From assembly GCA_013396995.1 (NCBI GenBank), contig VWZP01010449.1:121852-185851 (forward strand): a stretch of 64,000 nucleotides of DNA. Direction: 5' to 3'. Each line of letters starts with the position of its first letter. Position 1 is the stretch's first letter. This document shows positions 49,549 to 60,483 of this stretch, in pieces. The position numbers were made by a program, and so were the translations under genes. This DNA comes from Dicaeum eximium (Eukaryota; Chordata; Aves; Passeriformes; Dicaeidae). The notes below the pieces were generated by a model, which saw nothing but the letters and a program-made list of their open reading frames with translations, was not told the DNA's origin and did not search any database.

Positions 49549-50079
49549 ATGGGAAGAATCATCATTTATGAGCATGCCAACTTCCAGGGTATGTCCAAAG
49601 AATTCCACACCAACATTGCCAACCTAAAAGATGTAGACTGGAATGATTGTGTCTCCTCAGTGAGAGTAATCGGCCGTCCTTGGGTGGTTTATGAGCATGC
49701 AGACTATAAAGGACAGCTACTGGTACTTGAGGAGGGAGACCATGACTTTGTGGGTAAGAAGATGAACGACAAGATCAGCTCTCTGCGGGTGATCACAGAA
49801 GATCTGCACAATCCCCAGATCACTCTCTACGAACATGCTGATTATCAAGGGAAGAGCAGGGTAATAAGAGAAGCAACCAACCTGTCTAGGGGACATGACA
49901 ATGACAAAACATCTTCTCACAAAGTCCAGAGAGGTGTCTGGCTGCTGTGTGAGCACGGTGATGGAAGTGGGTTTCAGTACCTTGCCCGAGAGCACGAGCA
50001 CCTTCCGAATTACAAGGCAATCAATTTCAATGACAAGCTTTCCTTCCTGCGTCCCCTCCGCCCTGGCTGTGGCTGCTAG
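49549..50079 (+). CDS. Epidermal differentiation-specific protein-like beta/gamma-crystallin, copy 1
   Basis: A small (176 aa) protein made only of two beta/gamma-crystallin domains, most like the N-terminal part of amphibian EDSP/EP37 and its predicted sauropsid relatives. Four Greek-key motifs: residues 3-41, 43-82, 88-126 and 128-170, each opening with a YEH-type core (IIYEHANFQG, VVYEHADYKG, TLYEHADYQG, LLCEHGDGSG). Each ends with an N/D-N/D-x-x-S/T-S-type calcium motif: NDCVSS (32-37), NDKISS (73-78), NDKTSS (118-123) and NDKLSF (161-166). It therefore probably binds Ca2+. The C-terminus is CGC. All motifs are in one exon, unlike lens crystallins. The acceptor tctgtag/gctgcc at 49501 leaves 47 nt of 5' leader before the ATG, which is why I start at MGRIII rather than at an upstream in-frame Met in the intron. 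AATAAA lies at 50257-50262. Function is unknown; relatives are epithelial. Confidence 0.85.
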   Translation: MGRIIIYEHANFQGMSKEFHTNIANLKDVDWNDCVSSVRVIGRPWVVYEHADYKGQLLVLEEGDHDFVGKKMNDKISSLRVITEDLHNPQITLYEHADYQGKSRVIREATNLSRGHDNDKTSSHKVQRGVWLLCEHGDGSGFQYLAREHEHLPNYKAINFNDKLSFLRPLRPGCGC

Positions 50080-50256
50080 AATGCAAATCCTGCAGTCCTG
50101 GGAAAAGATGCAGCCCCAGCAAGAAATCTGAGACCTTGTTCTCTGCCTCTCCTTGTGTCACTTTTATCCCAGTGTCACTGGACCACCAAACATGAGAGCT
50201 CTCCTGCCCCACAAATGGCCTCTGCCATTGTCTGTAATCCATTTTGTGTTGGTGCT

Positions 50257-50262
50257 AATAAA
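50257..50262 (+). terminator. EDSP-like copy 1 polyadenylation signal
   Basis: AATAAA lies 178 bp after the stop codon. In the duplicate downstream the corresponding site reads ATTAAA. Confidence 0.7.
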
Positions 50263-50559
50263 GAATCTTTTTCAATCAGCAGTGGGTTTATTTCATGCAC
50301 TGTGTAGTGTAGGTAAACATTTTGCTTTCATGGAGAGAGGTCTCTGTGTATCCAGAGAACGTTTTGTGCCGTCACTTGCAAATATTTTTCATGGATTTCT
50401 CCTGTAGAATTTTATCTCCTTCCAGTTTCACTGGTCAGAAACATTGCAACCAGACTAAAGAACTTGGTAAGCATTTTGATTATTGCTGTGATACGGGGCC
50501 AACTCTCACCTGTAGCCTGTATTTAAGTACCCCATGAATTATTGTATCTCAAGGCATTG

Positions 50560-52075
50560 ATCATAGAATCCTAGAATCCTATGAATTCTGATGTTGGGAG
50601 GTGCCTTAAAGATAATTTCAACCCTCCTGCCATGGATAGTGACACCTTCCACTAGACCAGGTTGCTCAAAGTCCCATCCAGCCTGGCCTTGAATGCTTCC
50701 AGGGACAGGAAATCCACAACCTCTCTAAGCAACCTGTTTCAGTCCCTCATCACCTTCACAGTAAAGAACCTTTTCATAACATCTTCTCAGTGTCTGCTCT
50801 TCTAATTCAAAACCTCATCCTATTACTAGTTGCCCACTTAAAAAGCTGTTCCTCCTCTTTCTTCTAAGCCCCCTTCAAGAGCTGGAAGGCTGCAATGAGG
50901 TCTCCCTGGAGCCTTCTCTTCTTCAGGATGAACAACGCCAGATTTCTCAACCTGCCTTTATAGGAGAGGTGCTCCCACCCCATGACCATGTCCCAGTCTG
51001 TGCCCATGTCAGGGATTGCCCTGACCCAGGTGCAGCACCTTGCACTTGGGCTTGTTGAACTTCATGAGGTAGATCTGGAATCACCTCTCAAGTTTGTCCA
51101 GGTCCCTCTGGATGGAATCCCATCCTTTTGTTGTGTCAGCTGCACCCCTCAGCTTTGTATCATCTGCAAACTTGCTGAGGGTGTCCTTGATAAAGACCTT
51201 ACAAATCACTGATTCCAGAACAGAGCCCTGATGGACACCAGTTGTCACTGGTCTTCTTCTGGACATAGAGCCACTGACCACAACTCCCTGGCTGTGTGGC
51301 TATTTCCCAGACAGTCCACCCTTCAAACCTGTGTATCTCAGTTTGGAGATAAGGATGCCATGTGGGACCATATCAAAGTTGTTAAGGAAGGCGAGGTATG
51401 TGAGTGACATTGGTTGGTTTTGCCTCGTTGGTGGCTGCAATCCCTCCATCACAGATGGCCACCAGATTGATCAGGCATAATCTGCCTTTAGTAAAGCCAT
51501 GCTGGCTGTCTTGGATCATCTCCTTGTCTTGCATGTGCCTTAGAATTGCTTCCATGGGGATCTGCTCCATGATCTTCACAGACATAGAGGTGAGGCTCAC
51601 TGGTCTGTAGTTCCCCAGATCTTCCTTTCTCCCCTTTTTAAAAATAAGTGTGATGTTTCCCTTCTTCCATTCCCCAAGGATTTCACCTGAAGGCCATGAC
51701 TTTTCAAACATGATGGAGGGTGGCTTGGCAACACCACCAGCCAGTTCCCTCAGGACCCTGGGATGCATGTCATCCAGTCCCATGGACTTGTGTCTGTTCA
51801 GCTTCATCAAGGGTCTCAAACCTGCTCTTCACTCACAGTGGGAGGGACTTTGCTCCCCCAGTCACTACCTGAGCTTCAGTGACTCCAGAGACATGGGACA
51901 CCTGACTTCCAGTGAAGACTGAGGCAAGGAGCACATTGGGTACCTCAGCCTTCTCCACATCCATTGCCACCAGTTCTTCCTTCTTGTTTATTGGTGGGGA
52001 GTGGCCATCACACTCTACTTGGCCTTTATTTTCTGCCCAGTGTTCTTGCAGAATCCCTGGTGTGTCAGTCCACAC
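50560..52075 (-). mobile_element. CR1 LINE, about 1.5 kb, with decayed reverse-transcriptase frame
   Basis: Minus orientation: the 3' terminus is at 50560 (tcatagaatcctagaatcct), followed by the conserved 3' UTR and then ORF2 sequence. A translatable stretch at 51382-51819 reads SMGLDDMHPRVLRELAGGVA and GNYRPVSLTS, the CR1 reverse-transcriptase core. Stop codons and shifts break the frame elsewhere, so it is dead. It sits directly after the 3' flank that is shared with the second EDSP-like copy, so it inserted after that duplication or was lost from the other copy. Confidence 0.9.
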
Positions 52076-52119
52076 AAGCTGGCAACTGGGACAGCTACAA
52101 GCTTGTGGCTAGAACACAA

Positions 52120-52285
52120 AGAGTAAAGCTATTTCCATTCCCATGGGCTTATGAGCACCCAGACTATACAGACCAGTTACTCTGGGGCTTGAGGAGGGAG
52201 AACTCAGCTTTGCTGGTGAAAGATGGAGGATAGGATCAGCTATCTGCAGCTGATTGCTGAAAGGGTGCACAACCTTCACATGAAG
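52120..52285 (+). pseudogene. Decayed EDSP-like relic (Greek-key motif 2)
   Basis: The text atgagcacccagactataca, 'cagttactctggggcttgagg', 'ggataggatcagctatctgc' and 'gcacaaccttcac' follows, base for base with gaps, the motif-2 segment of EDSP-like copy 1 (49680-49815). It still encodes YEHPDY, but frame shifts and a stop break it. Flanking motifs 1, 3 and 4 are gone. It lies immediately beyond the 5' side of a CR1 insertion. Confidence 0.7.
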
Positions 52286-54559
52286 CCTGGAACACGCTGT
52301 GCTATCAACAGCTGGGCTTTGTCCCACTTTGAGATAAACACTGCAGGCTGTGCTGATGTGTCAGCAGCCTGTGCTCCTCTGCTTGGCTCAGGTGGGCAGA
52401 TGCAATGGGGAGAGCTCAGAATCCACGTGTCTGGGGGCACTTCTTACTGCTCTGCAGCCAGTTTCAGGTTTCCTTGCTCTGTTCACCAAAGTGGGATTTC
52501 CAAATTCAATTCCAAGAGCATCTGGCATTCTCCCCACTCTAGAACATGTTTTTTATAGTGGCAAGTCAACTGGAAAATGTCATCTTCTGCCCAAAAGAGT
52601 TTGTGGAAGAAATTATTTTGGAAGTCTTATTGATGTGCCTTGGTCATGTCTGAGAGATCCCTTTCAGAATCTCAGCATGATAATGATGTTACATAGGTGC
52701 TGTTAATATGAGAGAGATTATTTTGGATGTCTCTAGTTCTATTTCCTAGGAAATACACTTGATGATATTTCCCTTTTGAAAACAATCATTTCTTAGAGAC
52801 GAAAGAAGTTATTCTCTTATTTTTGTTGGCAAATGTAACTGAGAAGTTCCTTACAGCCAGAAGGTCTCTGAAGAAGATATCTCTGAGTTTTCCCTCTGTT
52901 TCTCTTGGGCAAAGAAAATACTACATTGCCTCCCAAAGCTGCTGTTACTCTGATTTTAATCAGCTGACATTCCTGTCTGGCTCTGTCTCTCTTGGCCATC
53001 AGAGAGGGGATTTTCTTCACTTTGGGGGTTGTGAGGAGGTGGTCTAGCTGCCCTTGGGGTGCAGTGCAGTGCAGACCAGCTGGCAATTCCTACACTGCTC
53101 AGATAGCAGTACCCTTGGAATCACGTTCCTTGGTCATCCCCACCCCTCACCCTCATGGCAGATTTTAGGAGGCCTCTCAGAAGGATACATTGCCAACTGT
53201 GGCATTCCCTACTCTACTTCACACATCACGTTTATCCCTATAAAAGCACACTGTGCAATACTCTTGCCCAGCAAAAACTAAAGCATTGGCACCTCAGTCT
53301 GCCTGCCAACCCAGGAATAAACTGTATCTGGAGGTCCCAAACCCTGCTAAACTACACATGGCATTAAAATGAGTAAAACTGCTTGCAAAATCAACAGTCA
53401 GCAAAAAACCTTCACAGAGGGGATTATGAATCCACAGTGCAAATGGACATTTGAAGAGAATGCAGCGTAAGGAAGGGTTGTAACAAGTGGTATTCCAAAA
53501 GGACATGTCTAGACAAGAAAGCTTAGGCACTATGGCTGTAAGAGAGAGGTCATACATACACAGACTGTACTTTTCTTGATCAGAAATGTCCTCAGAACAG
53601 GTTCAGGTGTGTTTGGGTAAACACGGAATATAAAGTGTGGGCTTAAGTCAGATCCTGTATGCCCAGTAAAAGGTGATGTTACACATTAACCACCAACGTT
53701 ATTTCTTAATAATGCCTTTGTTTCCGTGTTTCAGGGCTCTGGTGCAGCTCCTTTGGATCAGCTGTGGGGATGAGCCACTGTGACTCTTCCCCTGCAGCAC
53801 AGCTCCATCAGAGGAGTGGAGGGAAACCAGCAGACAGGATATTCTTCTGCACATGCCTTACTCTGTGGTTTTTTGGCCAGATGATTTAACATTCACTTGG
53901 GGAAACTCAAGCTCTTTTCCAAGTACAGAATTCTCAAATTTTGCTGTTTGCAAGCTACCAAGTTTTTTACTGTGGATTTCTTCCCTATTCCTTTCATCTG
54001 GTACTGGAATTCCCACAGCATGAATTTAAAGCATCTTTTAATGTATCCAACACTGAAAAGCCTTTGTGGGAAGCAGGGCTGAAGCAACTTATTTTTTTTC
54101 CCATATGCATCTTCAAACACATATTCCCTTTACCCAACAAGAGAGCTGCCCCACTTTCAATTCAGTTGCTGATGTTTCCTTTAATTTTTTCTTGGTTTTC
54201 TTTGTCAGAGTATTTCTTCCCCTTACCCTGCTGTGTTTTCTTGGCAGTGCCATGTTGACTCTGTGTTAATCAGAGCAATACTATGGCAAAGCTTAAATGA
54301 GATTCTCCATCCCTGTAAATCAAATCTCAAAAAATGCAAAGCATGTTGCTGACAAAAGCAGTAATGAGAGACTTTCCTTCAGAGATCTGTAGAGGTCACC
54401 AGGAAAATAAATGTGACACAGTGAAATGTGTGCAGCTGGTTGCTCCTATATGGAATTCCCTTCCTTGGAGCAAACTTGTTTTTGTCATTTACACAGTCCC
54501 AAAGCCCAGTCCACTGAACAGTCTCCCCATCAAATCTATGTTTCCAGTTTAGAAAGAAG
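52286..54559. other. Intergenic sequence between EDSP-like copies
   Basis: No recognisable coding or repeat signal was found in about 2.3 kb. A TATA-like box (cctataaaag, about 53238) is present but has no supported exon after it. Confidence 0.4.
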
Positions 54560-54760
54560 GAAGTTGTGGGAGACTATGCCAAAGGCCTTGCAGAAACCAG
54601 GTGGATGACATCTGTAGCCCTTCCCTTTTCCCCTGAGGTAGTCACTCCATTGTATAAGGCCAGTAGGTTATCTGGACTGGACTTTGCTGAAGCTGTGCTG
54701 GCTGTCTCAAATCACTTCCCTGTCTTGTGCCTACAAATACAGAAAGAGATGACAAGCAGG
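54560..54760 (-). mobile_element. CR1 LINE ORF2 fragment
   Basis: The phrases aggccttgcagaaaccaggt, 'ggatgacatctgtagcc' and 'gaagctgtgctggctgtctc' are the reverse complement of the CR1 reverse-transcriptase coding region (the 'GFVKGRS' neighbourhood). Short, moderately diverged. Confidence 0.7.
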
Positions 54761-54999
54761 AAGCAGTTTGAGTTACTTAATTGTTAACACACCTCCTTGC
54801 TGAATCACCCTAACTGAGCAAGTCAATGGTTGAGTGAGTAGGTGAATACTCTGATAAAATATTAGAAATCTTTCTAGATCTCTTCTCCCTTGAGGAAGCA
54901 CCATCTCTTGGAGCAGTAGTGCTGTGCTGCTGGCACCTAAATGCCTGTGCTGCCATGCACACAGTGAGAACATGATAAACCTTACCAGGGTCGATGGAA

Positions 55000-55775
55000 A
55001 CCATGAACAAATGGTGACCCCCGAGGGTCTGTCCTGCCACCAGTGCTATTAAATGTCTTCCTTGATGTCAGAGACATGGGCTCAGGTGCACCTCAGCAAG
55101 TTTGCAGATGACACCAAGCTGAGTGTTGCATTGTTATGCTGGGAGGAAGGGCCTGTTAAGAAGGACATCGGGAAGCTTGAGAAACGGCCCGATGTGAACC
55201 CCATAAATTTCAGCAAGGCTGAGTGCAAGACCCTGCAACTGTGCATCAGAGCAATCAGCAGGAGCAGTGTAGGCTGAGAAATGAACGGGCTGGGGGCAGC
55301 CCTGTGGAGAAGGAGCTGAGAACACTGGTGGATGAAAAACTGGACATGGCCTGACACTTGCCACCTAAAGAGCCAACTTATCCTGGGCTGCATAAAGTGT
55401 AGCTTGCAGGATGAGGGAGATGATTCTTCCCTTCTAATCTGCTGTAGTGAGACCCTACCTGGAGTACTTATGCAACCATGAGGTTTCCTGAACAAGAGAG
55501 ACACAGACCTGTTACAGCAGGTGTAGAGGTGGGCCATGACAATGGTCAGAGGGCTGGAGAATCTCCTACAAACAAAGGCAGAGATACTTGGAGTTGTTCA
55601 GCCCAGAGAAGACAATGCCTGGCTTATAAGACAGGCAGAGGGAGACGGACTTTTTACTGTGGCCTTTCAAACTGAAAGAGTGTAGGTTTAGGCTAGACAT
55701 TAGGAAGAAATTTTTCACTGTGAGGATGGTGAGGCACGGAAAAAGGTTGTCTTGGGAAGATGTGGGTGCTCCATC
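55000..55775 (+). mobile_element. CR1 LINE 3' portion
   Basis: Text runs from 'gtcgatggaaaccatgaac' through 'agtttgcagatgacaccaag', 'aaggctgagtgcaagaccct', 'gaaaaactggacatggcctg' and 'attaggaagaaatttttcac' to 'gtgctccatccttgg'. Plus orientation, several small deletions, no open frame. Confidence 0.85.
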
Positions 55776-56285
55776 CTTGGATCTCCCCCTTGAGTCAGTT
55801 TGTGGGCAGCACCAGCTTGGGTGTGGGTGTGCTGGAGGGTAAGAAGGCTCTGCAGAGGGATCAGTGGGCTGAGGCTGATAGTTTGAAGTTCAACAAGGCC
55901 AAGGGCTAAGACCTGCCCTGTGGTCACAAAAACCCCACACATGGTAGACAGCAGCTGAACATGAGCCAGCTGTGCCCAGGTGGCCAGGAAGGCCAATGGC
56001 ACCTGGCCTGGATCAGCAATGGTGTGTCCAGCAGGACCAGGGCAGGGATTGTCCCCCTGTACTGGGCACTGGTGAGGCCACACCTCGAGTGCTGTGTCCA
56101 GTTCTGGGCCCTTCACTACAAGAAAGACACTGAGGTGCTGGAGTGTGTCCAGAGAAGGGAAATGAGCTGTGGAAGGATCTGGAGCACAGGTCTGATGAGG
56201 AGTGGCCAAAGAAGCAGGGGTTGTTCCAATGAATGTGTTCCACTTACTGTGGTTCAGATGGCTTCTGAAGCAGGACAAACATGAA
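55776..56285 (+). mobile_element. Second CR1 LINE fragment, directly downstream
   Basis: The CR1 text restarts at an earlier internal point ('tgggtgtgggtgtgctggag', then 'gtttgaagttcaacaaggcc', 'actgggcactggtgaggcca', 'tgctgtgtccagttctgggc'), so this is a separate head-to-tail insertion. It ends within about 180 bp of the damaged 5' side of EDSP-like copy 2. Confidence 0.85.
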
Positions 56286-56395
56286 GCCAAGTTCTAAGGT
56301 TATCAAGTCACTCACATGTCAGTGGACTTTTGTCCCAGAGCAATTAGATGTCTGGTTGTACGACATCTAAACCAAGATAGAATATTTAATGATTT

Positions 56396-56890
56396 TTGAT
56401 CCCTGAGCAGGATATTGACCATTTATCAGTTCCTTGGAATTGGGTGTTCCTCACTTTCACTTCTGTGCAAGTGATAGTAATTGGCCAGCCTTGGGTGGTT
56501 TATGAGCATGTGAACTATGGAGGCCAACTCCTGGTATTTGAAGAGGGAGAACATAACTTTGTTGGTAAAGATATGAATGATAAGATCAGCTCTCTGCAGG
56601 TGATCACTGAAGATCTGCACAATCCCCAGATCACTCTCTACGAACATGCTGATTATCAAGGGAAGAGCAGAATAATAAGACAAGCAACCAATCTGGCTGC
56701 AGGACACGACAATGACGTCATGTCTTCCCACAAAGTCCAGAGAGGTGTCTGGCTGCTGTGTGAGCACAGTGATGGAAGTGGAATTCAATACCTTGCCCGA
56801 GAGCACGAGCACCTTCCGAATTACAAGGCAATCAATTTCAATGACAAGCTTTCCTTCCTGCGTCCCCTCCGCCCTGGCTGTGGCTGCTAG
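56396..56890 (+). CDS. EDSP-like beta/gamma-crystallin copy 2, first motif lost
   Basis: An open frame of 164 codons whose residues from about 25 on match copy 1 closely: IGQPWVVYEHVNYGGQLLVF, then NDKISS, a third motif with NDVMSS, and a fourth with NDKLSF and the CGC end. So motifs 2, 3 and 4 are intact. Motif 1 is not: the corresponding DNA (about 56410-56465) shows only faint similarity to copy 1 with small deletions, and two CR1 copies lie just upstream. The Met at 56396 is therefore not a credible ancestral start. Either a shortened protein uses a new start or spliced leader, or this is a truncated pseudogene preserved by conversion from copy 1. ATTAAA at 57336-57341 may act as its poly(A) signal. 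Confidence 0.5.
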   Translation: MIPEQDIDHLSVPWNWVFLTFTSVQVIVIGQPWVVYEHVNYGGQLLVFEEGEHNFVGKDMNDKISSLQVITEDLHNPQITLYEHADYQGKSRIIRQATNLAAGHDNDVMSSHKVQRGVWLLCEHSDGSGIQYLAREHEHLPNYKAINFNDKLSFLRPLRPGCGC

Positions 56891-57660
56891 AATGCAAATC
56901 CTGCAGTCCTGGGAAAAGATGCAGCCCCAGCAAGAAATCTGAGACCTTGTTCTCTGCCTCTGCTTGTGTTGCCTTTTCCCCCAGTGTCACAGGACTACTG
57001 AATGTGAGAGCTCTCTGCTGTGCTGCACTGCAGGTCTGTACTTCTCTATCCTGCCTTGCACTCTTCTCCCACCCCACAAATGCAAGAATCATCATGCTTG
57101 ATCATGTGAAAGAGTGTCCAAGCTAGGAGGCATGCCAGATGTGTGAAACCTATTGTACCCTCAGGTGGCATTCCAGAGTCCTGGGCTATGGAATGTAGAA
57201 CCACTGCACGTTGTTTCTGCTGCTAAGGGAAACAGAAAGTGTTAGTACAGAAGCAGCACCACTTCCTTTGCTTTGCAATGCCCTTGTTGTACTGTGGCCT
57301 CTGCCACTGCCCGTAAGCCATTTGGCATTGGTGCCATTAAAGAATCTTTGTCAATCAGCAGTGAGTCTGTTTCGTGCATCTTTAGAATAAATAAATAAAT
57401 ATTGCTCTTTCATGGTGAGATGTCTCTATGTATCCAGAGAATTGTCCGTGCAGTCACTTGCGAACATTTTTCCTGTATGTCTCCTGAAGAATTTTGTCCC
57501 CTTCTGGTTTAACTGGCTAGTAACAGCGAATTCAGGCTTGACTCAGAATGTCTTGGTGAGCACGTAGATTGTTGATTGGTCCTGGCCAAACTCTCACCTG
57601 CAGGTTGAACCTCGCTATCACAGGCCTGGCTGTATCTCAAGGCAGTGATTGCAGTGATGG
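56891..57660 (+). other. 3' UTR and duplicated 3' flank of EDSP-like copy 2
   Basis: The first 71 bp after the stop are identical to copy 1. Similarity then continues with changes to about 57660 (counterpart about 50560 in copy 1), apart from roughly 280 bp present here and absent in copy 1 (about 57000-57290). The duplicated unit therefore included at least 0.5 kb of 3' flank. Confidence 0.65.
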
Positions 57661-58449
57661 TACAGTCTTCTACTGCCCTTAATCACACAATAAACAGAAT
57701 GTTTTCACTGATTTGAATTCCTTAATCCCAGTGGTAAAGCCTGTCTGTTTTTTAAACCTGTACTAACTTGATAAGGAATGAAGAATGACAAGGTATATCA
57801 GGAGCCGAGGCCACTTTCCCAACCCTTCCTGTCCCCTCAGCTCCCTGCAGGAAATCTTTTCACAATAACAAACCTTCCTGTTCCACACTGCTTTCTCTGC
57901 CCTGGCTTCAAACCACCATGGGACAACATCTCCCCATTCTCCATCTTGCCATGAGCAGCAGTTTGAAGTAGAAAACCTGGAGGTTCCTTCCAGCTTAAAT
58001 GCTTCTAGGAGCCCATACACTCTGCTTGGAATGTCATAGGCACTGCTAGCCCGGCCCCAGAGAGGAGTGAAATCCTACAAAACAGCAAAGGTTCAAGGAG
58101 AGATATGGATGGGGTGGTTTCAGGAATTTCACATATGCTATTGAGAAGCTTTTTTTTCCTACAGCAAAGGATTCTTGAAAGTTTTTCAGTAATGGGAGGA
58201 TGAAGTAAAGGTGGAGAAGGACTTTGACCCTTCAGTGGAGGGGATTACATTTGACAAGAGAGCAGGTAAGAGCTGCAGCTGAATTGGGAGGGAAGTCTGA
58301 CATTGGGGAAATGGAATTTATAAATATCCAACAAGTAACCCCAAGGTATTGTACACATCACTTGATGATGACAGTTTTTCAATGAAATTGAACAATAGAT
58401 GCAATTAGGCAGAAAGTGACAAAGTTTTTCAAATCTTCTTTACAATTAC

Positions 58450-58970
58450 TGACAGAAAGATTTATTCTGGGAGGGACCTCCCCAGTCCAAAACCTTCTTC
58501 ACAGCAGAGATACCTCCAAACATCATCAGCTTATTCATGGCCATCTTCAAGTTATTTCTGAACAATTCAAAGGTTGGAGATTCCCCAGGGTCTCTTGCCT
58601 TCCTGCCAGTGCTGAACAATCCTTGGCATGAGTTTTTATTCCTCATTTTATGTCTGAGTTTCCCTGTTGCCATCTAAGTCTCTTTCCAGTTGTCCTTTTG
58701 CTGAGCCCTCTGATCACAGCCTTGGCTTCTCCAGGCTGAACAGGACCAGGCCCCTCAGACTCTCCTGGTTCATGGGATGCTCCAGTGCCATCTCCAGTGG
58801 CCTCTATGGGGATCTCACCTTTTTGTTCACATTTGTCTTTTAATAGGGCATCTGAAACAGATGCAGTATTCCAGGTGTGGCCTCTGTTCAGAAGAGATGG
58901 GAATAAACTCTTCCCTCACCCTGCTCCTCCAGCTCTCATGCTGTGCAGTATGCAGCTGCCCTTCAACTTC
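58450..58970 (-). mobile_element. CR1 LINE 3' region fragment
   Basis: Phrases such as ggcttctccaggctgaacag, 'tgctccagtgccatctccag', 'cagtattccaggtgtggcct' are the reverse complement of the CR1 3' region. The first part (58450-58680) is more diverged and less certain. Confidence 0.75.
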
Positions 58971-60453
58971 TTATCCACCAACTGAAGGGAGTGAGAGAGA
59001 AGCCATTCTGACACAACTAAAATTAATTTCTCAGTGGTTGCATATACTAAATACTGTCATGTGTGTGGTAGGGTAAAACCTTTACAGAAGTATTGACTAG
59101 AACAGCTACTCTTCAGCAGGAGTCTAAAAAAGGAGTTAGTTGGATTGAAAAGAACAAATCAGGAAAATCCTTTGCTCACAGACTACATGTATGTTGGGGT
59201 TAGGTGACCAGGATTATTTTCTGGTTCCTCAGACCATGTTTTAAAGAGTTTAGATGTGTGAGTCCAGTGAGTCAACTCTGTGAGTGTGAGAGGGCAAGTG
59301 GCTGAAATCTTTAGGAAAGCAATGATGGCCAAGCAACCTCAGTGTTGAGAGAAGCATGTGAGATAACATTAATGAAACACCAGATCCCTCTTGCAATTTC
59401 ACCTCCTAAAATAATCAATTTGCAATGTTCTTATGCTTTTCTTGGTTTGGCAGCAAACTGGTCTCCTAACTGGCAAACCTACAGTGAAATTTTGCTTAGA
59501 AGTTACCAATCACTGATGAGACAAATTTCCCATGTGCCCCAGCTGCCTTTTCTGTTTCTTCAGAATCTCTAAATTGAAAATGTCATTGAGAAGATCATAA
59601 AAAAAAGAAAAAAGGTTGTGCTTTGTGTTTCAGCTCTTCTATTTTTAACTGCAGATGGTGCTCCCTCTCCAAGGAAAAAGTACTGCAAAGAGCAATCTAG
59701 GAAGCTTTTACCCAGGCCAGCACTGTTCCACAAATTGCCTTGCCTTGTGTGCAACCCTGCACCCTAAGTTCACTTAAGAAATCCCCAAATTTAGAAAACT
59801 TCTTGAGTGTCCAGCTGCTCATTAACCAAGCCCCCATGGCTGCACTGTGCAGTCAGGTGCAAGTCGTTCACAAACTGCTGGGCTTCACGCTCGTAATTCC
59901 ATCCAAGTCTTTGCTTTCCAGAGCTGTGGTTTGCACTCAGGTTTGTTAGCAGACCACTTCCAAAGGCAGGCTTGCCTACTCCAAAGCTGGGATCCTTATG
60001 CTGTTACATCAATCCACCCCACAGTGCTTTATAGCATTTTTGCATCAGGAAATGACAACAACGATCAAATTCATCTGACACCTGACTCCTATTCCTCCAT
60101 AAAATACAAAATTTAACAGAACAATCATATTTTTGATATAATAAATTAGGATACACCAAGGATTATCACACACAGAGTGTAGCATGAAGGTTTACATAAT
60201 GGTATTTCTTTAGGTAGCAGGTAGGTGCCACAAAAATCACATGTGGTCTAATTTAAATATGTTTTCTGTTTCTATATGGTTAGACTGCTACTGAGAGAAA
60301 TGTGAGATCCTCTGGAGTCTGTTTTAGTGCCCTGCATAACCCTGAATAGAGGGAAAGTGTTTCAAAGATCAAAAAAAGAGATGAGGGTTTATTTTGAGGC
60401 TCTACCTTTTATGTTTGTCACATCCACCGAGGGACTATTTGTGGATTCAAGAA

Positions 60454-60483
60454 ATAGAAGTTAATAGAAGTTAATAGAAGTTC
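60454..60483 (+). repeat. 10-bp tandem repeat, three copies
   Basis: atagaagtta is repeated three times in a row (last copy with one change at its end). Confidence 0.85.

Noticed and set aside
51382..51819. Possible host gene with reverse-transcriptase-like protein
   Set aside because: Matches the CR1 ORF2 core and is embedded in a 1.5 kb CR1 copy with its 3' UTR and terminus; frame is dead.
53230..53260. TATA-like box (cctataaaag) as promoter for EDSP-like copy 2
   Set aside because: No plausible leader exon with donor follows, and 3 kb with two CR1 copies separates it from the coding exon.
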